Of a DNA stretch of 64,000 bases, positions 16,499-25,270 are shown piece after piece. Source of the DNA: Aequorivita soesokkakensis. Its GTDB lineage: Bacteria > Bacteroidota > Bacteroidia > Flavobacteriales > Flavobacteriaceae. The position numbers were made by a program, and so were the translations under genes. The DNA lies in the NCBI RefSeq assembly GCF_001641085.1, contig NZ_LXIE01000001.1, forward strand, positions 62,001-126,000, in the 5' to 3' direction. Within the stretch, counting starts at the first letter, position 1, and every line of letters begins with the position of its first letter. The notes below the pieces were generated by a model. The model was given only the letters and a program-made list of their open reading frames with translations, ran no database searches and was not told where the DNA came from.

Positions 16499-16527
16499 AA
16501 ATAATTTTCAATCTGAATAAAGAAACC

Positions 16528-17580
16528 TTAGAATTTCAATAAAACCCGTTGTGCTGAAAATCCGGGCCCAAAACTGAGCATCAGGCCTAAATCGCCACTT
16601 GTCGGGTTTTGGTCCATAAATCTTTCCAATACATAAAGTACGGTTGCGCTGCTCATATTTCCGTACAATTTAAGTACTTCTTTGGTATCTTCAATGTTTT
16701 TGCCCAAACTCCCGAATAAATCCTCAACAGTTTCAACAATCTTCCGGCCTCCAGGATGAAATATGAGGTGATCAATATCCTTTATTTTCAAATTGTTTTT
16801 TTCAAGAAAAGGATGTACGATGGCGGGAAAATGTTCAGCAATTTTTTCTGGAACGCCTTTGTCAAGAATCATTTGAAGCCCTGTATTTACAAGCTTAAAA
16901 CCCATCATATCTGTGGCGTCATAAAAATGGTACATTTCTTCTGCAAGTATTTCTGGGCCAGTATCACTTTCATTGGATGAAAGCAAAACGCAAGCTGCAC
17001 CATCCCCAAAAATTGCCGCACTAACAATATTTACCATCGAAAAATCTTCCAATTGAAAAGTAGCGGTGGGCGCTTCCAAGGCAATTACGGCGGCACGTTT
17101 TCCGGGATTTGCCTTTAAAAAATTATTGGCATAAATAATCCCCGAAACCCCGGCCGCACAGCCCATTTCGGTAACGGGAAGGCGGACAATGTCCTGCTTC
17201 ATTTTCAGTTCATTAATCAAATAGGCATCAACCGACGGAATCATAATTCCTGTGCAGCTAACGGTAATAATAAAATCTACATCCGTAGGTTTCCAATGAG
17301 CTTTTTTCAACGCTTTTTCAAGACATTGCTTCCCTAGTTTTGTTATTTCGCGAACATAAATATCGTTGCGTTCCTCAAAACTCGTGTTTGTAAAGACTTC
17401 TATAGGATCCATAATGGAATAGCGTTTATCCACGCCCGCTCCTTCAAATATTTTTATCACTTTTCGCTGAAAACGGCTGTCCTGCCCACTCATCCATTGT
17501 TTTACAAACGGAATTACTTCCGCAGTGTTTCTACTGTGGGCCGGCAACTGTTTTGCTACTGTGGTTATTTTTACGCTCAT
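16528..17580 (-). CDS. Type III polyketide synthase (chalcone/stilbene synthase-like)
   Basis: This 350-residue homodimeric ketosynthase has the Cys141 (EMGCAAGVSG), His275 (IFHPGGRK) and Asn308 (LYGNMSSAT) triad, plus the closing GFGPG-like loop SFGPGFSAQ. It condenses an acyl starter with malonyl-CoA to form alkylresorcinols or alkylpyrones. I chose ATG 17580 (MSVKITTVAK) because it forms an ATGA overlap with the methyltransferase stop; an upstream ATG at 17625 would add 15 unlikely residues. Flanking methyltransferase and flavoprotein genes mirror known phenolic-lipid operons (srsABC-type). Confidence 0.92.
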   Translation of the reverse strand: MSVKITTVAKQLPAHSRNTAEVIPFVKQWMSGQDSRFQRKVIKIFEGAGVDKRYSIMDPIEVFTNTSFEERNDIYVREITKLGKQCLEKALKKAHWKPTDVDFIITVSCTGIMIPSVDAYLINELKMKQDIVRLPVTEMGCAAGVSGIIYANNFLKANPGKRAAVIALEAPTATFQLEDFSMVNIVSAAIFGDGAACVLLSSNESDTGPEILAEEMYHFYDATDMMGFKLVNTGLQMILDKGVPEKIAEHFPAIVHPFLEKNNLKIKDIDHLIFHPGGRKIVETVEDLFGSLGKNIEDTKEVLKLYGNMSSATVLYVLERFMDQNPTSGDLGLMLSFGPGFSAQRVLLKF

Positions 17581-18296
17581 ATCGTTTTTTTGAGTACCCA
17601 TTGATAGCGGAAGGCCCACCGCCAATGGATTTCACTTTTTTGATTTGGGATTTTTTTTGAAATATATTCAAGTTCATCTTTTTTAAAACCTCTCGCTATG
17701 GACACCAAACCGTCATATTTTGCAGTTTTGGTTTTTAAAAATAATTTACTCACTATTTTAAATAAATTGAAGGCTATTCTGCTTCTTTGCAAATCGTTAA
17801 TTACCAATCCGTTATTTGATTTTTTTAAAAGAATATTTAATAATTTTTCTATTTTTTCATTGCTGAAATGATGCAAAAACAGCGTACATACTGCAATATC
17901 GCAATTCGGAATTAATTCTTCCTCCAAAAAAACATCAACTTTTAAATATTTTATATTTGAACACCCTATACTTTGTTTTTCAGCATATTCCAAAATATTT
18001 TTATTGAAATCCACCCCGATGCATTTCAATTTTATATTATTATTTTCTGCATATTTTGCACAATTTCGAAGCAATTCGCCGTCGCCACAACCAATATCCA
18101 AAATTGTGATTGGTTCCTTTTTTGAATTGCCGCGCAAAAGTTTTTCAATTCCATCAAACGTAACCTTGTTGCCGCCCAGCCATTTGTTTACATACTTCAA
18201 ATCGCCCAAAAGATTTTTCATTTCTTCCCCTTTGAAATCCAAATCGTCCATGATTTCCACTTGCTGAGATCTGTATTTATTGCTGAAAGTAATCAT
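17577..18296 (-). CDS. SAM-dependent methyltransferase, class I
   Basis: This 239-residue protein has the class I SAM motif ILDIGCGDGELLRNC at about 70-84, the acidic strand-2 end CIGVDFN near 101, and CDIAVCTLFLHHF as the post-II motif. Its length and place between the FAD oxidoreductase (ATGA overlap at 18293-18296) and type III PKS (ATGA overlap) show it is a tailoring enzyme, probably O- or C-methylating the polyketide ring. Alternative: carboxyl methylation of an intermediate. Confidence 0.85.
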   Translation of the reverse strand: MITFSNKYRSQQVEIMDDLDFKGEEMKNLLGDLKYVNKWLGGNKVTFDGIEKLLRGNSKKEPITILDIGCGDGELLRNCAKYAENNNIKLKCIGVDFNKNILEYAEKQSIGCSNIKYLKVDVFLEEELIPNCDIAVCTLFLHHFSNEKIEKLLNILLKKSNNGLVINDLQRSRIAFNLFKIVSKLFLKTKTAKYDGLVSIARGFKKDELEYISKKIPNQKSEIHWRWAFRYQWVLKKTI

Positions 18297-19420
18297 ACAG
18301 CTTTGGTTCCGTGCGTTTTTTCAATAATTTTCGGCACTATTGAAGGAACAATCCGGGCCATTGAAAACCCTACTTTTGAAGCAAAAGGATTCAATAAAAC
18401 TTTTTGCACGAATCTTCCCGTTCTCAATCGCTCGCCAAATTCATTTTCCCACATTCTAGAATATTCCTCTTCCAATCTTGATCTTTCAAAATTGTTTTTT
18501 TTAAAATTATTTAAAAATAATTCCGAGAAAATCTGTGCGCTTTTAATTGCCATTGCCATTCCATTACCGCACAAGGGGTGAATTAAGCCTGCACTGTCCC
18601 CTACCATAAAAATATGGTTTTCCACAGGTTTCTTTTTATGAAATGAGATTTGGCTAATGGTCAATGGTTTTTTAAATATTGGGATTGCTTGGCTGAAAAA
18701 TTTCTCCAAAAAAGGATTTTTTGAAAGCTCTTGATTTTGAAATTTTTCAATATCGTTATATCTTTTAAAAGATTTAAAAGTAGTCAAATAGCAAGCATTC
18801 ACAGCATTTGTTTCAGTTTTGCTTAAGCCGCAATATCCGCCGTTGAAATTGTGAAGGGCCACGGTATCTTCCGGAAATTCATATTCAAAATGATTTTTCA
18901 CAGCAAGCCAAGTGGAGTTTTGCTTCATAAAATCACGTTTCAAAAACGAATCTATATTTGAACGTTTTCCGAACGCACCAATAACAAAATCTGCTTTGTA
19001 AATATCTTTTTGTTGTGTGGAAACTGTAAATTGATTTATATCAAAATCAATTTTTTCCACTGTATCAAAAACAATTTTAGCCTTATTTTTAAGGGCTTGG
19101 TAGAGTAAATTATCAAATGCATACCTGCTCAATCCAAATCCACCCAATGGAAGTTTGGCTTTAATTGGTAATCCATTTGAATCGGTAATTTCAAATTTTG
19201 TTATTTTTTTTGCTCCTTCCAAAAATGGATCAATTCCCAAGATTTCTAAATAGGGCAAAACTTCATTACTCACATATTCCCCACAAACTTTATGGTGGGG
19301 ATATTCATTTTTTTCAATCAAACAAACTTTGCAATTATTATTTGCAAGATGTAAAGCAGTTGTTAGGCCAGCAAGTCCGCCTCCAACAATAATAATATCA
19401 AATTTTTTTTTGTTTGTCAT
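18293..19420 (-). CDS. FAD-dependent oxidoreductase (geranylgeranyl-reductase/monooxygenase family)
   Basis: This 375-residue flavoprotein has the FAD motif IIIVGGGLAGLTTALHLA at 9-26, a CGEYVS segment near 50 as in geranylgeranyl-reductase-like proteins, and the second motif MVGDSAGLIHPLCGNG near 275. I start it at ATG 19420 (MTNKKKFDIII); the earlier ATG at 19453 lies inside the terminator hairpin of the upstream gene. It is the first gene of the seven-gene cluster. It probably hydroxylates or oxidises the polyketide product, as SrsC does in streptomycete phenolic-lipid operons (inference). Confidence 0.85.
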   Translation of the reverse strand: MTNKKKFDIIIVGGGLAGLTTALHLANNNCKVCLIEKNEYPHHKVCGEYVSNEVLPYLEILGIDPFLEGAKKITKFEITDSNGLPIKAKLPLGGFGLSRYAFDNLLYQALKNKAKIVFDTVEKIDFDINQFTVSTQQKDIYKADFVIGAFGKRSNIDSFLKRDFMKQNSTWLAVKNHFEYEFPEDTVALHNFNGGYCGLSKTETNAVNACYLTTFKSFKRYNDIEKFQNQELSKNPFLEKFFSQAIPIFKKPLTISQISFHKKKPVENHIFMVGDSAGLIHPLCGNGMAMAIKSAQIFSELFLNNFKKNNFERSRLEEEYSRMWENEFGERLRTGRFVQKVLLNPFASKVGFSMARIVPSIVPKIIEKTHGTKAV

Positions 19421-19436
19421 TATTCGCTTTAAAGCT

Positions 19437-19469
19437 AAAAAAATCCCGTCCAAAACTGGTACGGGATTT
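19437..19469 (-). terminator. Terminator after the OmpA-like lipoprotein gene
   Basis: Stem AAATCCCGT (19441-19449) with ACGGGATTT (19461-19469), followed on the minus strand by a run of Ts (plus-strand A-run 19437-19443). It separates the OmpA/lipocalin transcript from the polyketide cluster, which starts 17 bases further on. Confidence 0.8.
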
Positions 19470-19491
19470 AATTAAATTTTTAATTTAAAAA

Positions 19492-20199
19492 TTACTCGCC
19501 GGCTTGTTGTTTAGCCTCGTTCTTCATTTTTTCATTTGGAACGATTGCAAGGTTAACACGTCTATTTTTTGCGCGTCCTTCCGCTGTGGAATTATCAGCT
19601 ACAGGAGCAGTTTCTCCGTACCAATTAGTAGTAAAACGACCTGAGCTTAAACCTTTATTCTGAACAAAATAATTTGTTACGGATTGCGCTCTGTTTTTAG
19701 ATAATGTCATGTTCATTTCATCTGCACCCACACTATCTGTATGACCTACCACAAGTACATCCGTATCTGGATATTCTTTTAAAACATTAGCCAGTTTATC
19801 TAAAGTAGCTTGAGAGGCTGAGTTGATATTATATTTAGCAGTGTCGAAATAAACACCACTATTTTCATCGAAAGTAACTACAATACCATCGTCAACTCTT
19901 TCTACTTGGGCTCCAGGAATTTCTTGTTCAATCTTTTGAGCCTGTTTGTCCATTTTGCTTCCAATAAGAACACCAGCACCACCACCAACAACACCGCCAA
20001 TTACAGCACCAAGTTCTCCATTTCCGCCTTTACCTACATTGTTACCGATTATAGCTCCCAAAATGGCACCGCCAGTAGCACCAATCACGGCACCCTTTTG
20101 CTTGTTGTTAGCATTTCTTGTGGCTTCACAGCTTCCTAAGCTTACAATTATCGTAAAAGCTAAAGCAACAAATGTTATTTGTTTAAAAAATGTTTTCAT
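19492..20199 (-). CDS. OmpA-family lipoprotein (YiaD-like)
   Basis: This 235-residue envelope protein has a lipoprotein signal with lipobox SLGSC (Cys24). A glycine-zipper region follows (about 36-85: GAVIGATGGAILGAIIG...GGVVGGGAGVLIGS). The C-terminal OmpA peptidoglycan-binding domain spans about 110-225 (VVGHTDSVGADEMN...AEGRAKNRRVNLAI) with the conserved Asp and Arg that bind diaminopimelate. It anchors outer membrane to peptidoglycan. The lipocalin gene lies 2 bases upstream on the same strand. Confidence 0.92.
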   Translation of the reverse strand: MKTFFKQITFVALAFTIIVSLGSCEATRNANNKQKGAVIGATGGAILGAIIGNNVGKGGNGELGAVIGGVVGGGAGVLIGSKMDKQAQKIEQEIPGAQVERVDDGIVVTFDENSGVYFDTAKYNINSASQATLDKLANVLKEYPDTDVLVVGHTDSVGADEMNMTLSKNRAQSVTNYFVQNKGLSSGRFTTNWYGETAPVADNSTAEGRAKNRRVNLAIVPNEKMKNEAKQQAGE

Positions 20200-20201
20200 A
20201 A

Positions 20202-20684
20202 TTATTGTTCGTTTATTTTAGAAAAATTCATATTTATTTTAAAGGGTTTACCCTCCAAACTTACTGTTTGCTCCCAGCGCATGGAAGATTCACTTAGCTG
20301 GGCCAAATGGACCCTGAAACCTGAATTATCTTCAGATTTACCTTTAGCGTTCGTGGGCTTGATAATAAAGTCATACAATCCAGATGCGGGATCTATTTCC
20401 ACAATTGTGAAAATAAAATTTCTCTCCCCTGTTGGACAGTTGGGATTTTCGATATTATAAGTTGCGGTATTATTATTAGGTATAAAACGCCATGAACTTC
20501 CTTCAAAACACTCTGCAGAGGTATCGTTAAAAAGTGTAACATTGAATTTACCTGATGAACCATAACTTACATTGTCTAAGGTCCAATACCCTTTAATTAC
20601 TTTTTTAGATTCCTGAACGGTTTTGGGTGTACCACAGGAAAATGCGGTGGCCGCAATGAGGGCCAAAATGAGGATTTTTTTCAT
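20202..20684 (-). CDS. Lipocalin-like lipoprotein
   Basis: This 160-residue protein has a lipoprotein signal ending AFSC (Cys17), then a beta-rich domain beginning KGYWTLDNVSYG, the G-x-W-type opening of Bacteroidota lipocalin-like lipoproteins. Its stop lies 2 bases before the OmpA-family start, so both are co-transcribed. It probably binds a hydrophobic ligand in the envelope; the ligand is unknown. Confidence 0.75.
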   Translation of the reverse strand: MKKILILALIAATAFSCGTPKTVQESKKVIKGYWTLDNVSYGSSGKFNVTLFNDTSAECFEGSSWRFIPNNNTATYNIENPNCPTGERNFIFTIVEIDPASGLYDFIIKPTNAKGKSEDNSGFRVHLAQLSESSMRWEQTVSLEGKPFKINMNFSKINEQ

Positions 20685-20726
20685 AAAATGATAGTTTGTG
20701 TTTAAAAAATAGGTTGTGTGAAATTT

Positions 20727-20888
20727 TTACCTTCTGAATAATCTTGAAAGTAAGGATAGTACTAAAAGTACTATAAAAATGTAAAAAATAATTTTTGCTA
20801 TATCAGCCGCACCTTCTGCGATGCCACCAAAACCAAAAACTGCTGCAATCAATGCAATTACTAAGAAAATAACAATCCAGCGTACCAT
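20727..20888 (-). CDS. DUF1328 (YtjA-like) small membrane protein
   Basis: This is a 53-residue protein starting [20 protein letters not shown] and ending LLSRLFRR. Two helices (about 3-19 and 30-48) are separated by the conserved [12 protein letters not shown] turn, the DUF1328 signature. These proteins are widespread, often stress-induced, and of unknown function. It lies 42 bases upstream of the lipocalin gene on the same strand and may lead that operon. Confidence 0.88.
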   Translation of the reverse strand: MVRWIVIFLVIALIAAVFGFGGIAEGAADIAKIIFYIFIVLLVLSLLSRLFRR

Positions 20889-20985
20889 AATGTTGAGTTT
20901 TAATGATTAGTATTTCACTAAAGTAAACAACAATTTTAACATTTGGATTTCCTTTATCTAAAGTTTAACAAGGAATGTTAAATTA

Positions 20986-22995
20986 TTAGTAAGACAGTAA
21001 ATCCAATAGGATTTCTTTGAATTTTTGCTTAGGAAGATAGGCAGATTCTAAATTTGCGGCAAAAGGAATCGGTGTTTCCAAACTGGCCACACGTTTTACT
21101 GGAGCATCCAAATATTCAAAACAGTTTTCCATTATTAGTGCAGAAATATCTGAGGCAATCCCCCCAAACATAGAATCTTCTTGAAGTATAATTACCTTCC
21201 CGGTCTTCTTCACTGAATTGTATATTGCTTCAGTATCTAAAGGAACTAATGTCCGTAAGTCAATTAAGTCTGCACTTATTTCTTGATTTTGATCTAAAGT
21301 GTCCAAGGCCCAATGTACCCCGGCACCGTAAGTTATTATTGTAACGTCCTTTCCTTCTTTTAAAAGAGAAGCTTTTCCCAATGGCAGTGTGTAATAATCT
21401 GTTGGCACATCTTGTCTAATACTTCTGTATAATGCTTTATGTTCAAAAAACATCACTGGATTTGGATCCTCAATACTTGTTGCCAATAACCCTTTTGCAT
21501 CATACGGAAAAGCTGGGTAAACAACCTTTAAGCCAGGAGTATGCGTAAACCATGCTTCATTGGTTTGGCTGTGAAACGGTCCCGCTCCCACTCCTGCGCC
21601 ACAGGGCATCCTTACAACCACATCTGCTTTTTCGCTCCATCTATAGTGACTTTTCGCTAGATAATTGATTATTGGGTTAAAGCCCGAAGTGACAAAATCA
21701 GCAAATTGCATCTCTACAATCGCTTTGTATCCATTAATGGAAAGCCCCATTGCCGCAGAAACAATCGCCGATTCACATATAGGTGTATTGCGCACACGGT
21801 CTTTCCCGAATTGCTCCACAAATCCTTCCGTTATTTTGAAAACTCCTCCGTATTCAGCAACATCCTGGCCCATTATCACAAGATTGTCGTGACGTTCCAT
21901 AGATTGTTTTAAACCTTGCGAAATAGCATCGATTAAACGTATGTTTTCTTTTTTTGAGTTTTCTTTAACTTCCTGATATTTAAATTCTTTATAAACATCA
22001 TTTAATTCATTAGCTTCAGTAGATTCAATTTTTGGTTCAGCAAAGGCGATGTCTAAATTTTCATCTATTTCGTGCTTAAACTCATCTTTAAATTCCTGAA
22101 TTTTTTCTTCGGAAAGAACTCCTTCGTTCAACAAATAACTTTCATAATTCAGAAGTGGATCGCGCAAGCCCCATTCGTCTATTAAGTCTGTCGGAACATA
22201 TTTTGTACCACTCGCCTCTTCGTGGCCGCGCATTCTGAAGGTTTTAAACTCTAACAAAACTGGACGTGGATTTATCCGCATACTTTCCACCAAATTTTTC
22301 AATTTTGTATAAACTTCCAAAATATCATTGCCCTCAATAATATGAGCTTCCATTCCGTAACCTTTGCCACGGTCTGCAATATTTTCACAATTATATTGTT
22401 CGTTGGTTGGAGTTGAAAGGCCGTAACCATTGTTTTCTACACAAAACAAAACCGGAAGTTGCCAAACAGAAGCAACGTTCAGCGCTTCGTGAATGTCGCC
22501 TTCGCTCGTTCCGCCTTCGCCTGTGAAAACAGCACACACTTTATTGTTTCCCTTTAATTTGTTTGCCAACGCAATTCCATCGGCAACGCCAAATTGTGGC
22601 CCTAAATGCGAAATCATCCCAACAATGTGAAATTCCTGTGTTCCAAAGTGAAAACTTCTGTCGCGACCTTTTGTAAAACCGTTCGCCTTTCCCTGCCACT
22701 GCGAAAACAACCTGTGCAACGGAATATCGCGCATCGTGAAAACAGCTAAATTCCGGTGCATCGGTAATATGTATTCGTCTTTGTCCAAAACCGCCGTAAT
22801 TCCTACTGAAATTGCTTCCTGCCCAATTCCACTGAACCATTTTGAAACTTTTCCTTGGCGAAGAAGAATGAGCATTTTCTCTTCTATCATTCTCGGTTTG
22901 AGCATACCTCGGTAAAGTTTCAACAAAATTTCATTATCAAGGTCTTTTCGGTTATAATCGAAGAAAATATGTGGCGTGGTTTCTGGTTTCATCAT
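20986..22995 (-). CDS. Fused alpha/beta 2-oxoacid dehydrogenase E1 (branched-chain type)
   Basis: This 669-residue protein joins E1 alpha (about 10-320; thiamine-diphosphate motif GEGGTSEGDIHEALN...ENNGYG) to E1 beta (about 350-669; QDVAEYGGVFKITEGF, KVVYPAFPYDAKGL). It decarboxylates 2-oxo acids, probably branched-chain, feeding branched acyl-CoA to fatty acid synthesis. The start at 22995 (MMKPETTPH) is preferred over an upstream ATG at 23040. The upstream option would add a hydrophobic stretch and would lie at or before the predicted promoter. E2 and E3 genes are not in the window. Confidence 0.9.
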   Translation of the reverse strand: MMKPETTPHIFFDYNRKDLDNEILLKLYRGMLKPRMIEEKMLILLRQGKVSKWFSGIGQEAISVGITAVLDKDEYILPMHRNLAVFTMRDIPLHRLFSQWQGKANGFTKGRDRSFHFGTQEFHIVGMISHLGPQFGVADGIALANKLKGNNKVCAVFTGEGGTSEGDIHEALNVASVWQLPVLFCVENNGYGLSTPTNEQYNCENIADRGKGYGMEAHIIEGNDILEVYTKLKNLVESMRINPRPVLLEFKTFRMRGHEEASGTKYVPTDLIDEWGLRDPLLNYESYLLNEGVLSEEKIQEFKDEFKHEIDENLDIAFAEPKIESTEANELNDVYKEFKYQEVKENSKKENIRLIDAISQGLKQSMERHDNLVIMGQDVAEYGGVFKITEGFVEQFGKDRVRNTPICESAIVSAAMGLSINGYKAIVEMQFADFVTSGFNPIINYLAKSHYRWSEKADVVVRMPCGAGVGAGPFHSQTNEAWFTHTPGLKVVYPAFPYDAKGLLATSIEDPNPVMFFEHKALYRSIRQDVPTDYYTLPLGKASLLKEGKDVTIITYGAGVHWALDTLDQNQEISADLIDLRTLVPLDTEAIYNSVKKTGKVIILQEDSMFGGIASDISALIMENCFEYLDAPVKRVASLETPIPFAANLESAYLPKQKFKEILLDLLSY

Positions 22996-23011
22996 AATAA
23001 TTTTGCAGTAC

Positions 23012-23040
23012 CAAAAGTAGAAAAAAACCCTTTGCCACAA
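23012..23040 (-). promoter_or_regulatory. Promoter for the E1 gene
   Basis: On the minus strand TACTTTTG (plus 23012-23019) lies 17 bases before the chosen start, with TTG (plus 23038-23040) 18 bases further upstream. This fits TTG-N18-TAnnTTTG. Confidence 0.5.
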
Positions 23041-23063
23041 GGATTATTAAAGCAAAATTTAGC

Positions 23064-23095
23064 TGTGGAAAAACTTTTACAATTTGGTATCTTTG
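23064..23095 (+). promoter_or_regulatory. Promoter for the oxygenase operon
   Basis: TATCTTTG at 23088-23095 is a full match to TAnnTTTG. TGTG at 23064-23067 is one base from TTTG with a 20-base spacer. The ATG follows at 23115. Confidence 0.55.
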
Positions 23096-23114
23096 TAAGC
23101 TAATTTCAATTGCT

Positions 23115-24065
23115 ATGAATAATATACCCAGTGTAGATTTGGCCGATTTTCTATCTGAAGATCCAAAAAGAAAACAAAAATTTGTAAACGAAATTGGTTC
23201 TGCATATGAAGACATAGGCTTTGTTTCGCTTAAAAACCACTTTCTCAGCGACGATTTGGTTGAAGAACTTTATAAAGAAGTGAAAAGTTTTTTTGCCCTT
23301 CCGCTTGAAGTAAAGGAAAAATATGAAATTGAAGGCCTTGGAGGACAGCGCGGTTATATTTCCTTCGGAAAAGAACACGCTAAAGGAAAGAAGGAAGGCG
23401 ATTTAAAGGAGTTTTGGCACTTTGGTCAAGAACCCGCTGCAGATGCAAAACTGATTGAGGAATATCCAAAAAATGTGCAGGTAAAAGAATTGCCGGATTT
23501 CAATCACACAGGGATGGAAGCATACCGAATGCTTGAAAAAACAGGAATTTATGTACTTCGGGCATTGGCACTTTATATTGGTTTGGATGAATTTTATTTT
23601 GACCATTGGGCAACAAACGGAAATAGCATTTTACGCCCAATACACTACCCTCCTATCACGGAAGAACCCAAAGGTGCTGTGCGTGCTGGAGCCCATGGAG
23701 ATATAAACTTAATCACATTATTAATGGGGGCATCGGCTGGTGGACTTCAAGTTTTAAGAAAAGATGGCGAATGGATTGATGCAATACCAAACGAGGATGA
23801 ATTGGTTATAAACGTTGGTGATATGCTTGAAAGACATACAAATAATAAATTGCGTTCCACTATTCATCGTGTTATAAATCCACCGCGAGAGGAATGGGGA
23901 AGTCCACGCTATTCTATCCCTTTCTTTATGCATCCTCGCAGCGATATGAAATTGAATTGTTTGCCGGAATGTATTGATGCCGAACATGAAAAAGCGTATG
24001 ATGACATTACGGCTGGTGAATTTTTGCACCAGCGTTTGGTAGAAATTGGCTTAATTAAAAAGTAA
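23115..24065 (+). CDS. Isopenicillin-N-synthase-like 2-oxoglutarate/Fe(II) oxygenase
   Basis: This 316-residue protein starts with the DIOX_N region (IPSVDLADFLSED). A jelly-roll core carries the iron ligands HGD (AHGDINLITLL, near 195) and the distal His in STIHRVINPP near 250. The co-substrate arginine motif RYSIPFF follows. Such enzymes oxidise small molecules in many pathways; bacterial members of this type are mostly uncharacterised. Its stop overlaps the next start (TAATG), so it is translated together with the SUI1-like factor. Confidence 0.85.
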   Translation: MNNIPSVDLADFLSEDPKRKQKFVNEIGSAYEDIGFVSLKNHFLSDDLVEELYKEVKSFFALPLEVKEKYEIEGLGGQRGYISFGKEHAKGKKEGDLKEFWHFGQEPAADAKLIEEYPKNVQVKELPDFNHTGMEAYRMLEKTGIYVLRALALYIGLDEFYFDHWATNGNSILRPIHYPPITEEPKGAVRAGAHGDINLITLLMGASAGGLQVLRKDGEWIDAIPNEDELVINVGDMLERHTNNKLRSTIHRVINPPREEWGSPRYSIPFFMHPRSDMKLNCLPECIDAEHEKAYDDITAGEFLHQRLVEIGLIKK

Positions 24066-24391
24066 TGGATTTAAAAGATCAATTAAAAAATCTTTTCCCA
24101 GACCACGAAACAAATGATATTCCCGAAACTGAGGAAGAAACTACTATTTGGATGCAGGATGATCCTTTAATTTGCAAATATGAAAAGCGAAAAGGCAAGC
24201 CAATAACTATTATTGAAGGATATACTGGCGCAGATTCAGATTTTAAAATTTTGGCAAAGGAAATAAAGCAATTATTGAGCGTCGGCGGAAGTTTTAAGAA
24301 TGAACAAATTATCATTCAGGGCGATTATCGCGATAAGATTATGAGTTTTTTGAAGGATAAGGGTTTTAAGGTGAAGCGAGTTGGGGGTTGA
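24065..24391 (+). CDS. SUI1/eIF1-like (YciH) translation factor
   Basis: This 108-residue protein's second half holds the SUI1 fold (KPITIIEGYTGADSDFKILAKEIKQ...IIIQGDYRDKIMSFLKDKG). It ends in VKRVGG. Bacterial YciH may affect initiation fidelity. The acidic N-terminal 45 residues are variable. It is translationally coupled to the oxygenase (one-base overlap) and is followed after 9 bases by the nucleoside phosphorylase gene. Confidence 0.88.
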   Translation: MDLKDQLKNLFPDHETNDIPETEEETTIWMQDDPLICKYEKRKGKPITIIEGYTGADSDFKILAKEIKQLLSVGGSFKNEQIIIQGDYRDKIMSFLKDKGFKVKRVGG

Positions 24392-24400
24392 TATATTACT

Positions 24401-25270
24401 ATGGAAATTAAAGATTCGGAACTTATTCTCAACCCAGACGGCAGTATTTATCACCTTAATTTACTGCCACATCAGCTTGCAGATACAATAATTACAGTTG
24501 GTGATCCCGATCGGGTTGATGCGGTTTCAAAATATTTTGACGAAATTGAGTTTAAAGTCCACAAACGTGAGTTTAAAACACACACAGGAAGTTTGAACGG
24601 AAAACGAATCAGCGTAATTTCTACTGGAATTGGAACGGACAATATAGACATTGTTTTCAATGAGTTGGATGCCTTAAAAAACATAGATTTTGAAACCCGA
24701 ACCGTTAAAAAAGAATTGACTTCCCTTGAAATCATTCGTATTGGCACTTCGGGTGCCATTCAACCTGAAATTGAGATTGACAGTTTTTTGGTTTCTGAAA
24801 AAGCAATTGGTTTTGATAATTTACTTCACTTTTACGGCGATACTTCTTTTTTAGAGGAAGATTTTTCCGAAGCATTTGTTTCACAAACAAATTTGAATTC
24901 TAAAAAGTCCAAACCTTACGTTGTTTCCGCTGATGAAAAGCTGCTGAAAAAATTCTTTTCTGAAAAATTCAGACAAGGAATCACAGCAACCAATGTAGGT
25001 TTTTATGGCCCTCAAGGACGCGTTCTTCGACTTAAGCTTGAAGATGGAAAAATGAATAATAAAATCCAAAACTTCAATTTTAAAGGAAAAAAAATTACAA
25101 ATCTTGAAATGGAAACTTCCGGAATTTATGGAATGGCAAGATTATTGGGTCATCGCGCAATATCACTAAATGCCATTTTGGCTAACAGAGCAAACGGAAC
25201 TTTCAGTAAAAATCCTGAAAAAACTATAGAATCTTTAATAAAATCCACTTTGGAAATAATTGCTAAATGA
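24401..25270 (+). CDS. Nucleoside phosphorylase (uridine-phosphorylase-like)
   Basis: This 289-residue PNP/UDP superfamily enzyme has TVGDPDRVDAVSKYFD near 32 (phosphate loop region), ISTGIGTDNIDIVFNEL near 72, IRIGTSGAIQPEI near 112, and the ribose-binding NLEMETSGIYGMARLLGH near 230. It cleaves nucleosides with phosphate for salvage. Its stop overlaps the next start by four bases (ATGA). The base specificity is not certain. Confidence 0.88.
   Translation: MEIKDSELILNPDGSIYHLNLLPHQLADTIITVGDPDRVDAVSKYFDEIEFKVHKREFKTHTGSLNGKRISVISTGIGTDNIDIVFNELDALKNIDFETRTVKKELTSLEIIRIGTSGAIQPEIEIDSFLVSEKAIGFDNLLHFYGDTSFLEEDFSEAFVSQTNLNSKKSKPYVVSADEKLLKKFFSEKFRQGITATNVGFYGPQGRVLRLKLEDGKMNNKIQNFNFKGKKITNLEMETSGIYGMARLLGHRAISLNAILANRANGTFSKNPEKTIESLIKSTLEIIAK

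Noticed and set aside
16528-17625. Longer start for the type III PKS at 17625
   Set aside because: The extra 15 residues overlap the methyltransferase coding end, while ATG 17580 forms a neat ATGA overlap.
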